DNA from: Halichondria panicea
Lineage: Eukaryota > Porifera > Demospongiae > Suberitida > Halichondriidae
Assembly: GCF_963675165.1 (NCBI RefSeq)
Contig: NC_087384.1
Span: 5,139,182 to 5,203,181, forward strand
Length of the DNA: 64,000 bases
Direction of reading: 5' to 3'
Shown here: positions 40,304 to 52,096 of the stretch, piece after piece
How positions within the stretch are numbered: position 1 is the stretch's first letter
How the letters are laid out: every line of letters starts with the position of its first letter
Made by a program: the position numbers and the translations under genes
The notes under the pieces: generated by a model
The model's input: only the letters and a program-made list of their open reading frames with translations
The model's database searches: none
What the model was told of the DNA's origin: nothing

Positions 40304-43300
40304 ATGACGAGCGAGAATGCTGAGGTGTACCCAGGCAATGCTGCCTACCCTAATCCAACAGTCCACCCTAACCAGCCACCCCCTCAAGCTAATGCTGCCT
40401 ACCCTAACCCAACAGTTGCCCCTAACTATAACCAGCCACCACCTCCTCAACCTTACCCTGGCTACCCACCAGCTGATCCTGGAATGACTGCCTACGACCC
40501 CAACAAACAACAAATGGGACCAGGAGTGCCAGCAGGTTAGTAGAAATGATATCAGTATATAATGATGCATGCATTAATAACTGCAAAAGAAAAAATTAAT
40601 GCATGCATGGATTTTTTGCAGGTGGAAATCTACCACCATACCAACCATATCCTTCTCATCAGCAACAACCAATGTATGCTCAACCACCAGTGAGTATATG
40701 AAATTGAACTCTCTTAAGATTTGCGTAAAAAAATATCGTCAAATTCCACTATAATTATAATAGCCTGGAGAGTGTTGCTATAACATGCATGAATATTGGT
40801 GTCATGTTTAACAGGTTGTCCAGCAACAAAGCAGCAGCAATGTGGTGGTAGTGAATTCTCAGCCCACTACAGTGCCTACCAGAGTACTTGTGGCGAGAAA
40901 TGATCAATCAGCTTTCATCTTTGCCATAGTGGTCACGTTCATTCTGTTCTTCTGTGGCTGCTGGTGGTCCCTTGCCTGCACGATACCTGCTATGGTGCTC
41001 GGAAGCATGGTGAGTGAAAGTGTATTCAGTATAACCAAGGGCGTATAAAAGAAGAGAGGGCATGCAACTGCACTATCACTATCAGTACCTAGCAGAGTTT
41101 AAACGTGGGCGGAGGAATGTGTGCATTTGCATGAAGTGCTAAAAATAGAAATTTCGATTTTTAGCATTTCATGCACAGTCATTCACATTCATCCGCCCGG
41201 AGTTGCATGCCCTCTCTTCTTTATACGCCCTTGGTATAACACTGAAATATCTCACTACTGAAGGAAAGCAATTTACAACTCTTTTTGCTTACTGATAGTT
41301 AGGCCACTCCAAGTGACACTCTGGTTTCTGGTCCTGATTGCATACGGGCAGGCGGCTTTTCTCATTATTTCATTATCAATTTCACCTTATGAACTCATTA
41401 TTTTGCAAATGAATATCATTATCACACTATTTTGTACTACATGGACCATTCTGCGTATGTGTAGTAGAAATAAATCCAAGAATAAAATCTGATGCGGGCG
41501 GAGGACCAGAAACCAGAGTATCACTTGGAGTGGCCTTACTAAGAGTAATCAAAAAATCATCCAATGGTAGATTTTTTTACCTTTGCCACATATTTATCCT
41601 ACAGCTTGTATATAAGAGTAGAGTATATAAGACATCGAACAGTAGAACTTCGCTAATCCGAATAGAGCCTGACCAGACCCCATCCGAATACATGAAATTT
41701 CCGAATTAACAGATGTCATTAAGTGACATTAACAAAGACACTTGTGTACATGTATTATGATATTACTGTGGCCGGAAGGGACTGCTAGCTAGAAATAGTC
41801 TTTTATCTCTCCAATACAGTAAGCTCTCTTCGTTTTCTTTGCAGTTCATTGTATTGAGCGAGGTATTGAGCATTTTATTAACAGATTTATTGCTGATTCA
41901 GCAAAGCAAGTTAGAGTGCGCATGCGTAGTAGTCTATTCTGCTGACAGCCCTCCTCTTTTTCAGTTTGCCATTTTGTCCGGATTTGTGAGGTTTCGGACT
42001 ACTGAAAGGGGTCCAGATTAGCGAGGTTCTACTGTAACAGCATTTGCCAAACTCGGTCTGTCATTCAACACTTCCCAGAAACCATACAGGTTAGAGTACA
42101 AACCACAGACCACAGCAGTTTACTCAACAACACATATTGTTCCGCCCACACTTAAATTTGCGTGGGTGTTCAATGCAGTTCAGTAAAGGCTACTCCAATT
42201 AATCTCGGTACTCTGAGAAACATAAAAATGCTAACCTTGCTAAGTACACTTACAAACAACATATATACCCATTACTGCAACGCTCCTTGGAGGGTGAGCC
42301 AGACCATGACTGATACTGTTAATTATAGGGTTAGGCCCTCTAATTAATTAGAGGAATGCAACCATGCTGGTTAAATAATAATTAGACATTAATTTTCTAA
42401 TAATTATAATTATTGCTCCCCTAATTAAGTACTTGGGGGTAAAGCCACCAGTCATAGCCTCGGCTCAGCCATGTCGTAACGACAGAGAAGATTATAGAAA
42501 TCAAGGGAGGGTTGGGTGTGGGGCTTTACTCAGATAGCTGATATAGCAAAGGCAGTGATCTCAGCACGAGGTAGTGAGCTGAGAGCACATGCTCATGCAT
42601 ATAAGATGGGCGAGGTCTTTATGTAATGATAGTAGGCAGGGCAGCATGGAGGTACATCGATTAACCTTGTTTAACTACCAATAAAGAACCGTCATGAATT
42701 CGCAGAATTTTGGCGAGGGGGAGCTGTTTAATAATATCATTTTCACCATAAAAATATATGTGTTATAACTAGTTTATATCCCGAGGGCATAGCAACATAA
42801 CACTGTTTTAGTAACACAATATAAACTGCACAAAAAGATGACAAAGACAACTCTAGACACAGCTCCATCTCTTCTCTCTTCTAGACGCCAGTATCTGCAG
42901 CGTATAAGATTGACATGACTGACGAATGGCTTGACACAAAATTGTTGGAGTCCCAACGCTGAAACCACTGTGTGTGTTTAGCAGGGAATTATGAGCCATA
43001 ATCTCATAGTTTCCCAGGGAATTATAAGCTTGAGGGTATAAAGTACAAGTATAATTTTTTGAATGCACAGAAATGAGCTGTAGCTGCATGATAATTAGCT
43101 ATGGGTATTCAGTTTTTTCACTACCAGTTTTTATAGCGTTTGCTGGATTGATGAGTAAGGTTCACCAGTATCTTTTCTTGTCTCTACGAGGAACACTAAG
43201 AGCCAGTGATTTTAACTGTTCTGGGTCCATTGTCACAAGCATGAAAGCATGTCTTCTACATGTATAGGCATTTGTCAACTTCGTCCTCCTGACTTCTGTT

Positions 43301-45758
43301 TCTATCCTGCAGCCATGTTTCAAAATTGTTACTTCAGTAGACTCCTGTGTCTTTTTGGGAACGATAGTGCACTGTAGCATTGCTGTAAGCTATTCCTTGC
43401 TAGCTAGCCCGTACAGATCAGAACAGTTCACTGAGAAGCTTGAGCTGGGGTGGGGCTTGAGTGCAGAGAAAAGAGGAGGCTGGGCTCATTTGTTGCAGAG
43501 CGCTTCCTGCACAAGGTGGAGTCACCAGTTTGTCCATCCAATGTTGAAGCAAGGCCAATGCAAAGGTTTTTTAGCAGAGAAGCAAAAATCATCTAGCTTG
43601 TCAGAACAGGACATTTTCAAAAATAAAACTGTTGCTAAGGCTTGCTGCTTTTATAGATACACTTCTTGCCTGAGGCAGCCAATGAAAAGTGCATGGGATC
43701 TAATCAGTTAGCACATGTGCATTCGGTATCTATGGTTATAGTGTCCCTCATCCATCGGGCAAAGCCCTCGTGATATGGGACACTATAACACATAGATACC
43801 TTATGCCCATGTACTATGTTATAGATAGTACATGGGCATGAGGTATCTATGTGTTATAGTGTCCCAATCACGAGGGCTTTGCCCGAGGGATGAGGGACAC
43901 TATAACCATAGATACCGAATGCACATGTGCTAACTGATTTAGATCCCACTTTTCATTGGCTGCCTCAGGCAAGAAGTGTATCTATAAAAGCAGCAAGCCT
44001 TAGCAACAGCTTTATTTTTGAAAATGTCCTGTTTTGACAAGCTAGATGATTTCTGCTTCTCTGCTAAAAAACCTTTGCATTGGCCTTGCTTCAACATTGG
44101 AATGGACAACTGGTGACTCCACCTTGTGCAGGGAGCACTCTGCAACAAATGAGCCCAGCCTCCTCTTTTCTCTGCACTCAAGCCCCACCCCCAGCTCAAG
44201 CTTCTCAGTAAACTATTCTGATATGTACGGCTAGCTAGCAAGGAACAGCTTGCAGCAATGCTACAGTGCACTATCTTTCCCAAAAAGACACAGGAGTCTA
44301 CTGTTTGAAACATGGCTGCAGGATAGAAACAGAAGTCAGGAGGAAGAAGTTGACAAATACTACAAGTTGAAGACATGCTTTCATGCTTGTGACAATGGAC
44401 CCATAATCATTGGCTCTTAGTGTTCCTCGTAAAGACAAGAAAAGATACTGGTGAACCCTACCATCAACCCAGCAAACGCTATTATAGAAACTGGTAGTGA
44501 AACTGAACAGCCATAGCTAATTATCATGCAGCTAGCTACAGCTTTATTATCATTTCTGTGCATTCAAAAAAAATATATTTGTACTTTATACCCTCAAGCT
44601 TATAATTCCCTGGGAAACTATGAGATTATGGCTCATAATTCCCTGCTAAACACACACAAGTGGGATCTAACTATAACTTATTGCACGAGCTAGTAACCAT
44701 ACTATTGATTAATCGTGTATGATGAAGTTCTCTGCAGTTTTTAATAACATTTTCAGCCGCAGCTGTTATTCGAAAATAATACATTGTCATTGGCAGCGTG
44801 CAATCACTTGACAGGTAATCACGCTGTCAATGACAACGTGCGATTACTAGACCGGATGTGATACGGGATAATTGCTGTACAATCTCCAGTCACTATCTTA
44901 CAATTATTGTAACTATCATTGTTTCATTGTTCTCTTTCATTGAATCATTGCAAACTACAAAATAATATTGTGATGTGATACTGTAACCTTAAATTGAATA
45001 TAGTGATGGCAGTAGAGTTTGGCAAATGCAATTCCACATTTACGCACTATATATACGTACCTAAGTTCAAAACTCTCTATACTTGTATCTAGTCTCATGA
45101 ATCAGCCGCACCTTTGGTGTCCGTCTGAGCATTTTTTACGTGAAATCATTTCACAATGGAATGTATTACGTCACTGTACAAGCTAAAAAAACCATAAAAA
45201 TGCAACCACATCCGCTATCTCTGCTCAGCCACATCACTGCTTGCTGCTCAACCGCATGTAAAGTTTCACTATTTGCTGCCTCCTATTCAAGTCACCTGAT
45301 GCTTGTGAGCAATCTCATTGGTCACGTTGGAAATCCATCGTGGCCCATGAGTTCACGTAAAGAGTGCTCAGACGAACACCAAAGGTGCGGCTGATTCATG
45401 AGACTAACTTGTATTTACTCTTGCTGGTAGGCATTAAACGAACCGCTTGCCTTGACAATCAACTTTGCGATCAAAGTATGCCAATATTAGAGCTAATTAT
45501 TTACATACAGTAACCTCCCCCCACCCCCCCCTCCACACACACGCGCAGGCATCCTCTGCAGGGAGTAGAGGGGACACAGATACTAAAGGCAAGTACGAAA
45601 AGATCTCTATGGCACTCACTGTGATAGCTATCGTGACTCAAGTGGTGGGATTTATCATTGTGGTTGGTGTGGCAGTAGGGATAGTCAATTCAACTAGAGC
45701 GGCGATAATTTCATCATGCTCCTCAAATCGTTTTTCGTCAAATTATTGTTTTGGCTGA
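40304..45758 (+). CDS. Array gene 2: Pro-rich two-TM dispanin/CD225-like protein
   Basis: Coding exons 40304-40535, 40622-40689, 40815-41009 and 45549-45758 (phases 1, 0, 0) give 234 residues. The coding exon starts AC-ATG after the acceptor ttcaacag, so exon 1 is untranslated. It starts MTSENAEVYPGNAAYPNPT, and the NAAYPNPTV block is duplicated. NLPPYQP gives an LPxY/PPxY-type motif. TM1 is FIFAIVVTFILFFCGCWW...CTIPAMVLGSM; the loop is ASSAGSRGDTDTKGKYEK; TM2 is ALTVIAIVTQVVGFIIVVG; the C-terminal tail is Ser/Asn-rich. Intron 4 is 4.5 kb, against about 290-370 bases in genes 4-6, because it has taken in at least five transposons, including a 1.7-kb foldback. Splicing across it is assumed. 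Subfamily B. Confidence 0.8.
41036..41233. mobile_element. CAAGGGCGTA MITE with 7-bp target duplication
   Basis: CAAGGGCGTATAAAAGAAGA with inverted copy at the right end, flanked by GTATAAC on both sides (41029-41035 and 41234-41240). The 198-base body is nearly all palindromic. It lies in intron 4 of array gene 2. The corresponding intron of array gene 4 has flanking sequence (aaatatctcac) without the insertion. Confidence 0.85.
41299..41538. mobile_element. MITE with 37-bp terminal inverted repeats
   Basis: ttaggccactccaagtgaca at the left and its complement at the right bound 240 bases, with a TA or TTA duplication. Confidence 0.75.
41640..42034. mobile_element. Pogo-like MITE
   Basis: cagtagaacttcgctaatcc at the left and ttagcgaggttctactg at the right are terminal inverted repeats of the pogo/Tigger type. 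The 395-base body matches the longer copy at 61537-62466. Confidence 0.8.
42965..44663. mobile_element. 1.7-kb foldback element
   Basis: An almost complete 1.7-kb inverted repeat with two arms of about 840 bases meeting near 43820. The left arm begins ccactgtgtgtgtttagcag and the right ends with its complement. The same open frame (LEL/LSWGWGLSAEKRGGWAHLLQ) is read from both arms outward-in (plus at 43355-43711, minus at 43939-44376). The centre is a nested set of shorter palindromes (gcccatgtactat, cgagggctttgcccg). No transposase and no clear target duplication. It sits inside intron 4 of array gene 2. Confidence 0.9.
45090..45406. mobile_element. hAT-like MITE with 8-bp target duplication
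   Basis: TAGTCTCATGAATCAGCCGC ends with about 40-base inverted repeats, flanked by ACTTGTAT at 45081-45088 and 45407-45414 (one extra C at the left). Eight-base duplications are typical of hAT elements. Confidence 0.8.
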
Positions 45759-47838
45759 TATGACTTACAGTTTTTTGAGTACTGGACAAAAACATTGAAC
45801 ATTATAGAATTATTATAGCTATATGCATGTATACATGTACTAACTAGATAGATCTAGTCGTTTTCAGTTCCATGCATGTATGCAGTCAGAGTATAACTGT
45901 AATTCATACACCGGTTGAGTATTGACAACCATTTTGTTTGCTGATCATAATAATTATTATTTCAACAATTGAAATCAAATATTACAATTTAACGACAGTA
46001 TAAGACCGAGTTAAGTGACCTAATAGACCACAACGTTCCCGCATTATTCGCTCAGTGTAATAAACCACGGATATTGACCATAATTATCACTGTTGCACAA
46101 ATGTCGCAAATTTTTATGGCCATGGTACTGTGGTCTTGTTGTAAGGGTGTCTTTCTTTTTTCGCTAATCATTGCAGCCAGTCTTTTAAAATGTTGTCGCT
46201 GGTCTTCCCATTCCTCCAGTGGCTGATAGGACCAGGGGGGTGAAGGTTAACTGTTCTATTTCACGTATCCTCTGATCGTACTGGCATTTTTTTTCCTGTT
46301 CATGACGCTCGTATGTTGCTTCCAATGAGCTTCGTCAGTTTAATCAGGCGCACTGGTTAAACGCTCTCAAATCCCATTCAAATCTTCCCTCCAAAAGCCA
46401 TAAGTGGAGACATTTTGTCAGGAGTTGTTATCAGTGTTCAAGGTCAAGTGTGACATTATCTCTCCAGGTATATAGCAGCTGTAGGTGAGGCTCAACACAC
46501 ACACTATAGCACACTTTAGACAGTAAGCGTGATGTGTGATGTGTGATGTGATGTGTGATGTCTCTCACCTCATTATGTCAGATGGAGGAAAAACCTCCTG
46601 TCGGACAGGAAAGGGCATTATCTATGTTGAAGACGTGTCCACAGGAGCAGGACGACGATTGGTTATGGATGGGCCAGTGATATCGGAGAGAGAGTGCGTC
46701 TCTAAACGCTGATTTATGCAGAGTAAAGCCGTGTGTACTGATTGGGAGGGCTGTTAGTAATCACGTCACCGTAATGGATGTAATCACAGTAATGGATGTA
46801 ATCACAGTAATAGATGTAATCACTGTAATGGACGTAATGGACTGTAAACATCGTAATGCATGGTTGTAATGTCAGTAATCACAGTATTGGGAGTAATCAC
46901 CGTAATGGACATTGCTATCACTGTAATGGACATAATTTTTATAGCTTATCACCGTAATGCAGACGTAGCTATCACTGTATTAATGGACCCAATCACTGTA
47001 ATGGTTGTAATACATGCACCCTTAATGTATATAAAAACACATGACAGTCACCTAGTATTCACACTAATCACACCATAATTATAGTTGTTTACTTTTATCA
47101 GTTTACAGTGGCATAGGAAGCAATTTCTCGAATGAAAAAAGTACAATTATCTATACATAATTATATAAAAAGTATAGGATAAATCATCTCTAGCTAGAAA
47201 GATGGGGGGGCTCCAGCCCCTGGAGCCCCCCTTCCTACGCCGCTGGTTTGGTCATGTGTTGTGCAATTAATCAGGTTTATAATTGTTGTAAATTCACAGT
47301 TTAGAGTTTGGCTTGGTCCTGGATGGAGCATGCAGCTGCTAGCACATGCAGTTGCCAGGAGGGAGTGTTGTATGTTGTAGGAGACTGTGTGTGATCTTAC
47401 CGAGGTGATCTGTGGGTGTGGATATCATAAATGCACATCGGATGAATGGTAATGCATGTTCAGAGGTGCATATCTACAATGTTCATACGTTAACTGTTTA
47501 GCTGAGAATTACACTTGGCCAGACAGATTGTGCTATATACAGGCGGCGTCAGGAACGGGTGCTTTAATCAGTAAACAAGTTCTAATCATGCAGTTTCAAT
47601 GTTTGGCTTTCATGAGAAACACATTGAAACAATCAACACAGCAGAATAATCAATTTGTTGTCAAACAGATTATATATAGTACAGACATAAAGCAACAGAT
47701 TACTGCATGATGGAATCCCATGAGAAAATCAAGTCTGCATGGTATAAATTGAATGATGGAGTCTTTGTTCAAGTTATTCTGTTAATCTTGCCAACTGCCT
47801 ATAGTCTGCTATATATATAGTATAGCTATACGGAGATA
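45759..47838. other. Spacer between array genes 2 and 3
   Basis: No exon was seen. At 45985-46020 caatttaacgacag...gagttaagtgacc weakly resembles the AMD1 last-exon remnants found further right. Short gtgatgt repeats lie near 46530-46565, an irregular gtaatggatgtaatcac minisatellite at 46761-47010, and a perfect 12-bp hairpin (ggggggctccag) at 47205-47231. Confidence 0.5.
46761..47010. repeat. Irregular gtaatggatgtaatcac minisatellite
   Basis: About twelve degenerate copies of a 17-18-base unit (gtaatggatgtaatcac and variants) in the spacer upstream of array gene 3. Confidence 0.75.
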
Positions 47839-49485
47839 ATGTCTGAAGGTACTGCACATGTATGCCAAATAATCTTACGCGTACTGTGTAACATTTCTCC
47901 TTGTAACCACAGAAAAGGCTTTGCTTCCAATGTGCTCGAACAACCAGCCACCACCTCCTCAACCTTACCCTGGCTACCCTCCGCCAGCTGCCTCTGGAAT
48001 TACTGCCTATGACCCTATGAAACAAACAGCACCGCCAGGCCTAGGGCCACCACCTGCAGGCACACTGTTTATATGATACCGTTGCCGTAGTCACTGACTA
48101 TAATGAGACTGTATAATTAGCAATGCATGTTTTTCACTGAGGGTGTGTTCGCTTGTACAATCTGGTAGACTTATATATATACATACATCCATGCATGTTC
48201 TTTATGTCAATGTGTGTTTCATACAAACACATGCAGGATACGTTGCCCCTCCCTATTATCCTGCCTCTCAGCCTCCACCACCACCTGGAGCATGGGCACC
48301 CCAACCAGTGAGTGTTGAATTTGTATCAGCTATAACAATATTATACTTATGCATGTATACAGTAGAGTCATTGCGCACTCTCATAAATTTATATAGGTAT
48401 TCAGCTGCATCAGTATTATACATGCATGGCTATGAGTGTATGCATACGGCCAATAAACAGTTTAATTGTGGTGCCTTGAAAACCATTTTTGCTACATAGA
48501 AACCACTTGCTGCATTTGTTTACTGTTTTTGATGGCTGATAATATTATGGTAATAATTGTATGGGTGCTGAGCCTGCATAGCAAACTTCCACACATGCAG
48601 GAACACCACATATATACTTCAGAGAGTGTATCCCTATATATATATATACAAGCATGCAATGATTTGACAGTAATGTTTGGGAGGAGGTGGGAATTTTTCT
48701 CCAGAGGTCAACTTTCTGTATGCTATAATTATCAAAACTCGCCACAGTGCAATAACTATAATTATTGGCACTTTGATTTCAGAGGTTAAAGGTCAAAAGG
48801 CAGCAAGACAAACTATGGCAGGCACTTCTGAATAATTATTGTCATAATTATTATACATATTTTGTTAACCTTTAATCCACTCCAGATTGCCCAGCAACAG
48901 ACTAGCAACAATGTGGTGGTGATGAACTCCCAACCCTCAGTGGTGTCATCCACAGTGCGTGTGACCAGCAATGATCAGTCCTCCTTCATATTTGGTGTTG
49001 TGGTTTCTGTGGTGGCAGTATTCTGTCTCTGCTGGTGTTCTCTGGTCTGCACCATCCCAGGGGCTGTGGTGGGACACATGGTGAGCTATATATACAATGC
49101 CGTTTACAAAGTGGTGTACACTTCCATGACTTATTAATGTGCGAAGTCATGTTATAAAAAATGATACATAATTATACATGTATAATAATTATGTATGCAT
49201 GTGGCTGTAAATTATATTATGTACAAAACTTTTTCTTGTAATTTGCCTGCCAAACAATTAGCGTGACACCAATTAATTTGATAACCTTTTCACTCCCATG
49301 TATATATACAGGCCGCAACTGCGGGCAGGAATGGAGATAAAGTAGCCAAAAGGAAGTACGATCAAATCTCTGGGGCACTCATAATTGCTGGCATTGTCTT
49401 TCAAGTCATTGGCCCCATCATCATTATAGCGAGTGTTGTTGGGCCAAGATTAAAATTTACTGCACATGGCTTACGTATAATATAG
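47839..49485 (+). CDS. Array gene 3: Pro-rich two-TM dispanin/CD225-like protein
   Basis: Exons 47839-47848 (MSEG), 47913-48059, 48237-48307, 48886-49080 and 49312-49485 (phases 1, 1, 0, 0) give 198 residues. It is closest to gene 1: it shares the coding 10-base first exon, APPYYP (PPxY-type), QIAQQQTS-N-VVV, FIFGVVVSVVAVFCLCW, CTIPGAVVGHM and the AA-AGRNGDK loop. It has a single copy of the Pro/Tyr unit that gene 1 expanded to five. The exon-2 donor is gcacac, a GC-AG intron where gene 1 has gttaaa. The C-terminus differs (VGPRLKFTAHGLRII) from the Tyr-rich end of gene 1, perhaps through a frameshift in the last codons. Confidence 0.8.
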
Positions 49486-49989
49486 AGACTTGAATGATAT
49501 ACATATATAGCAGTCAACATGTATAGCAAGACTTTTAGGCTACATGTATATATATAGGTTTATATTGATTTTAATACTGATATACCTGCATGCATGCGTT
49601 ATTAATTGCATGATAGGTCTAGATGATTCAGATAATTGACACATGCATTCATCCTATGCTTACTATATATACATGACTGTATATGCGTGTACGGAGTACT
49701 GATTCAGAAGCTATATAAAAGGTGTCAAAGTTATCCCAAAATATTGTAAGGGATATTCATGAGCTGTATTTGAAACAAGAGAACTTATCTACTGTACGTA
49801 TATATACTGCAAGTAGCTATATTTGGTGCAAAGTTTAGGAAACACATAAGCATGAAAACATTGAACATGGTGTGTATAATTATACTCACAGTAATGATAT
49901 GATTGCATGTGCACACAACTTTTCAAGCTTTCAAGATAATTATAGCCTAATCATTTAATTTATGGTAAAGTCCCCCGCATTAACTGGCG

Positions 49990-50001
49990 GATATAAAAAG
50001 G
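49990..50001 (+). promoter_or_regulatory. TATA box of array gene 4
   Basis: gatataaaaagg followed by atgaacg; the untranslated first exon ends at 50097 (acctcag, donor gtatat). Confidence 0.75.
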
Positions 50002-50151
50002 ATGAACGGAATAAATACAGTCTCAAAACTGGTTGGTTGTGAATTGAATTCGAACCAGTGAACTATCAGCAGAAAGACATAGCAGACTGAACCTCAGGTA
50101 TATATGTTAATCAATGGTTTGTCCCTGATCAATGTTGATGCTTCAACAGAC

Positions 50152-51066
50152 ATGACGAGTGAGAATGCTGAGGTGTACCCAGGCAATGCTGCCTATCCTA
50201 ATCAAACGTTCTCTCCTAACCAGCCACCACCCTCTCAACCTTACCCTGGCTACCCGCCAGCTGATCCTGGAATGACCGCCTACGACCCCACGAAACAACA
50301 AATGGGACCAGGAGTGCCAGCAGGTTAGTAACCATAACAAACTAACACACGTCAGTACTATATACCTCTACTCACCTGGCTAAAATTGCATGCACATTTC
50401 TTGAATGGAATTATTTTAGCCGACAAATTTTTGAACTGCATGCAGGTGGAAATCCACCACCATACCATCAACCAGCTGCATACCCTTCTCACCAGCAACC
50501 AATGTTCGCTCCACCTCAACCAGTGAGTTGAAAGTTAAAGAAAAAAGTGTTCACAACATTTTTGCATGAAACGTTCGTAAATTGCGCATTATAATTAGGA
50601 CATGCATAATTATTATAATAATGTCATGTTTAACAGGTTGCCCAGCAACAGAGCAGCAGCAATGTGGTGGTAGTGAATTCTCAGCCCACTACAGTGCCTA
50701 CCACAGTGCAGGTGACAAGAAATGATCAATCAGCTTTCATCTTTGCCATAGTGGTCACGCTCATCCTGTTCTTTTGTGGCTGCTGGTGGTCTTTTGCCTG
50801 CACAATACCTGCTATGGTGCTCGGTAGCATGGTGAGTGGAAGTGGTATATATGTATCCCTAGCTGATTATATTATAAGACGAAATATCTCACGATGTTGA
50901 AGGTAATTAATAAGCAAGGTAGATCTATAATATATTATATCTATACAGTGTTTTGCATGCATGCACTATAATGACAACTTAAAACGAAGCTCAACCAATT
51001 AATGATGTGTTTATAATTATACACCCTCCACACACACATACACACACACGCGTGTGCGCGCGTACA

Positions 51067-51108
<42 letters not shown>

Positions 51109-51339
51109 CACATGCAGGCATCCTCTGCAGGGAGTAGAGGGGACACTGACACTAAACGCAAGTACGAAAAGATATCTATGGCACTCACAGTGGTAGCTAT
51201 CGTGACCCAAGTGTTGGGATTTATCATTGTGGTTGGTACAGCAGTGGGGATTGTCATTTCAGGGGCTAGTGCGGCTAGATCAATCGTCACGTCATGCTCC
51301 TCGAGTCGTTTCTCGTCAAATTATTGCGGCTTTGACTGA
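50152..51339 (+). CDS. Array gene 4: Pro-rich two-TM dispanin/CD225-like protein
   Basis: Coding exons 50152-50323, 50446-50522, 50637-50831 and 51118-51339 (phases 1, 0, 0) give 221 residues. It starts MTSENAEVYPGNAAYPNQT; PPPSQPYPGYPP and NPPPYHQP (PPxY) follow. TM1 is FIFAIVVTLILFFCGCWW with Cys-rich CTIPAMVLGSM; the loop is ASSAGSRGDTDTKRKYEK; TM2 is VVAIVTQVLGFIIVVG; the tail is Ser-rich (SCSSSRFSSNYCGFD). The exon-5 acceptor is preceded by about 90 bases of (CA)n (51020-51113), a length-unstable tract. Subfamily B, closest to gene 2 in its C-terminal tail. Confidence 0.83.
51020..51113. repeat. (CA)n tract in front of exon 5 of array gene 4
   Basis: cacacatacacacacacgcg followed by a long (ca)n run ends at the catgcag acceptor. 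Genes 5-7 have ccacacccacacccaccc at the same place. Confidence 0.85.
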
Positions 51340-51540
51340 TATGACTTACAGTTTGAACTTTGAACACTGGACAAACATTGCATGAACCATTATTATAATT
51401 ATTGGCTATAAATTGTCATTATAATAGATAGAATTTTCCCTAGTTGACAATATATTATTATTATATTGCTTAATTTTCCAATAAAGTTATTAATGAAACT
51501 ATATACACAATCAAATCAAACCATCAAAAACATACTATGA

Positions 51541-51692
51541 TTTAACAACACACATGCAGGTAAGGCTTGTCCTTGCTAGTCCGAGTGAAGTGACCAAATT
51601 ATGTGAGGTCGTAAAAATAAACTAATCGCTGTATGCGGTAGCATTTGCAAATACGATTTTCAAGGGCAAAAATTGTCGTTAGCATTTGAATT
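51541..51692 (-). pseudogene. Remnant of AMD1 last exon (spacer 4-5)
   Basis: Compared with the functional AMD1 last exon (57726-57884), this spacer keeps the same order of blocks: tttaac-acacac, taaggcttgtccttgctag, ccgagtgaagtgacc, gtgaggtc, gcggtagc, tcaagggcaa, cgttagcatttgaattctgc. Indels destroy the reading frame. It is antisense to the array genes, as AMD1 is. Confidence 0.8.
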
Positions 51693-51933
51693 CTGCACAA
51701 ATTACATTTGTAAGATCAAGGCATGAGTATAACTGTGACAGTGTATACAATGAATCTTACTTGAATATACATGAACAACGTGCTATTATTGCATACATGC
51801 ACACAGTATTGAATGTGCATTGTGTGCATGTGCTCACTGTATTGATATGTTTGTGCCCATCATAACTTTCAAGTTTAGGTTTAGTAATAAATATAATCAT
51901 TGCTATGGTAAAGTCTGCATCAACTCCATGGAA

Positions 51934-51945
51934 GATATAAAAAGG
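51934..51945 (+). promoter_or_regulatory. TATA box of array gene 5
   Basis: gatataaaaagg followed by atgattgg; the untranslated exon ends at 52035 (gattgaacatcag, donor gtatgt). Confidence 0.75.
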
Positions 51946-52096
51946 ATGATTGGAATACATCAGTTTTCAGTCTCAAAACTGATTGCCAGTAAACTATATA
52001 CATAGCAGAAAGACACAGCAGAGATTGAACATCAGGTATGTTAATCATAGTTTGTCCCGATCAATGTTACGTTGATATATTATACCTTCAACAGAC

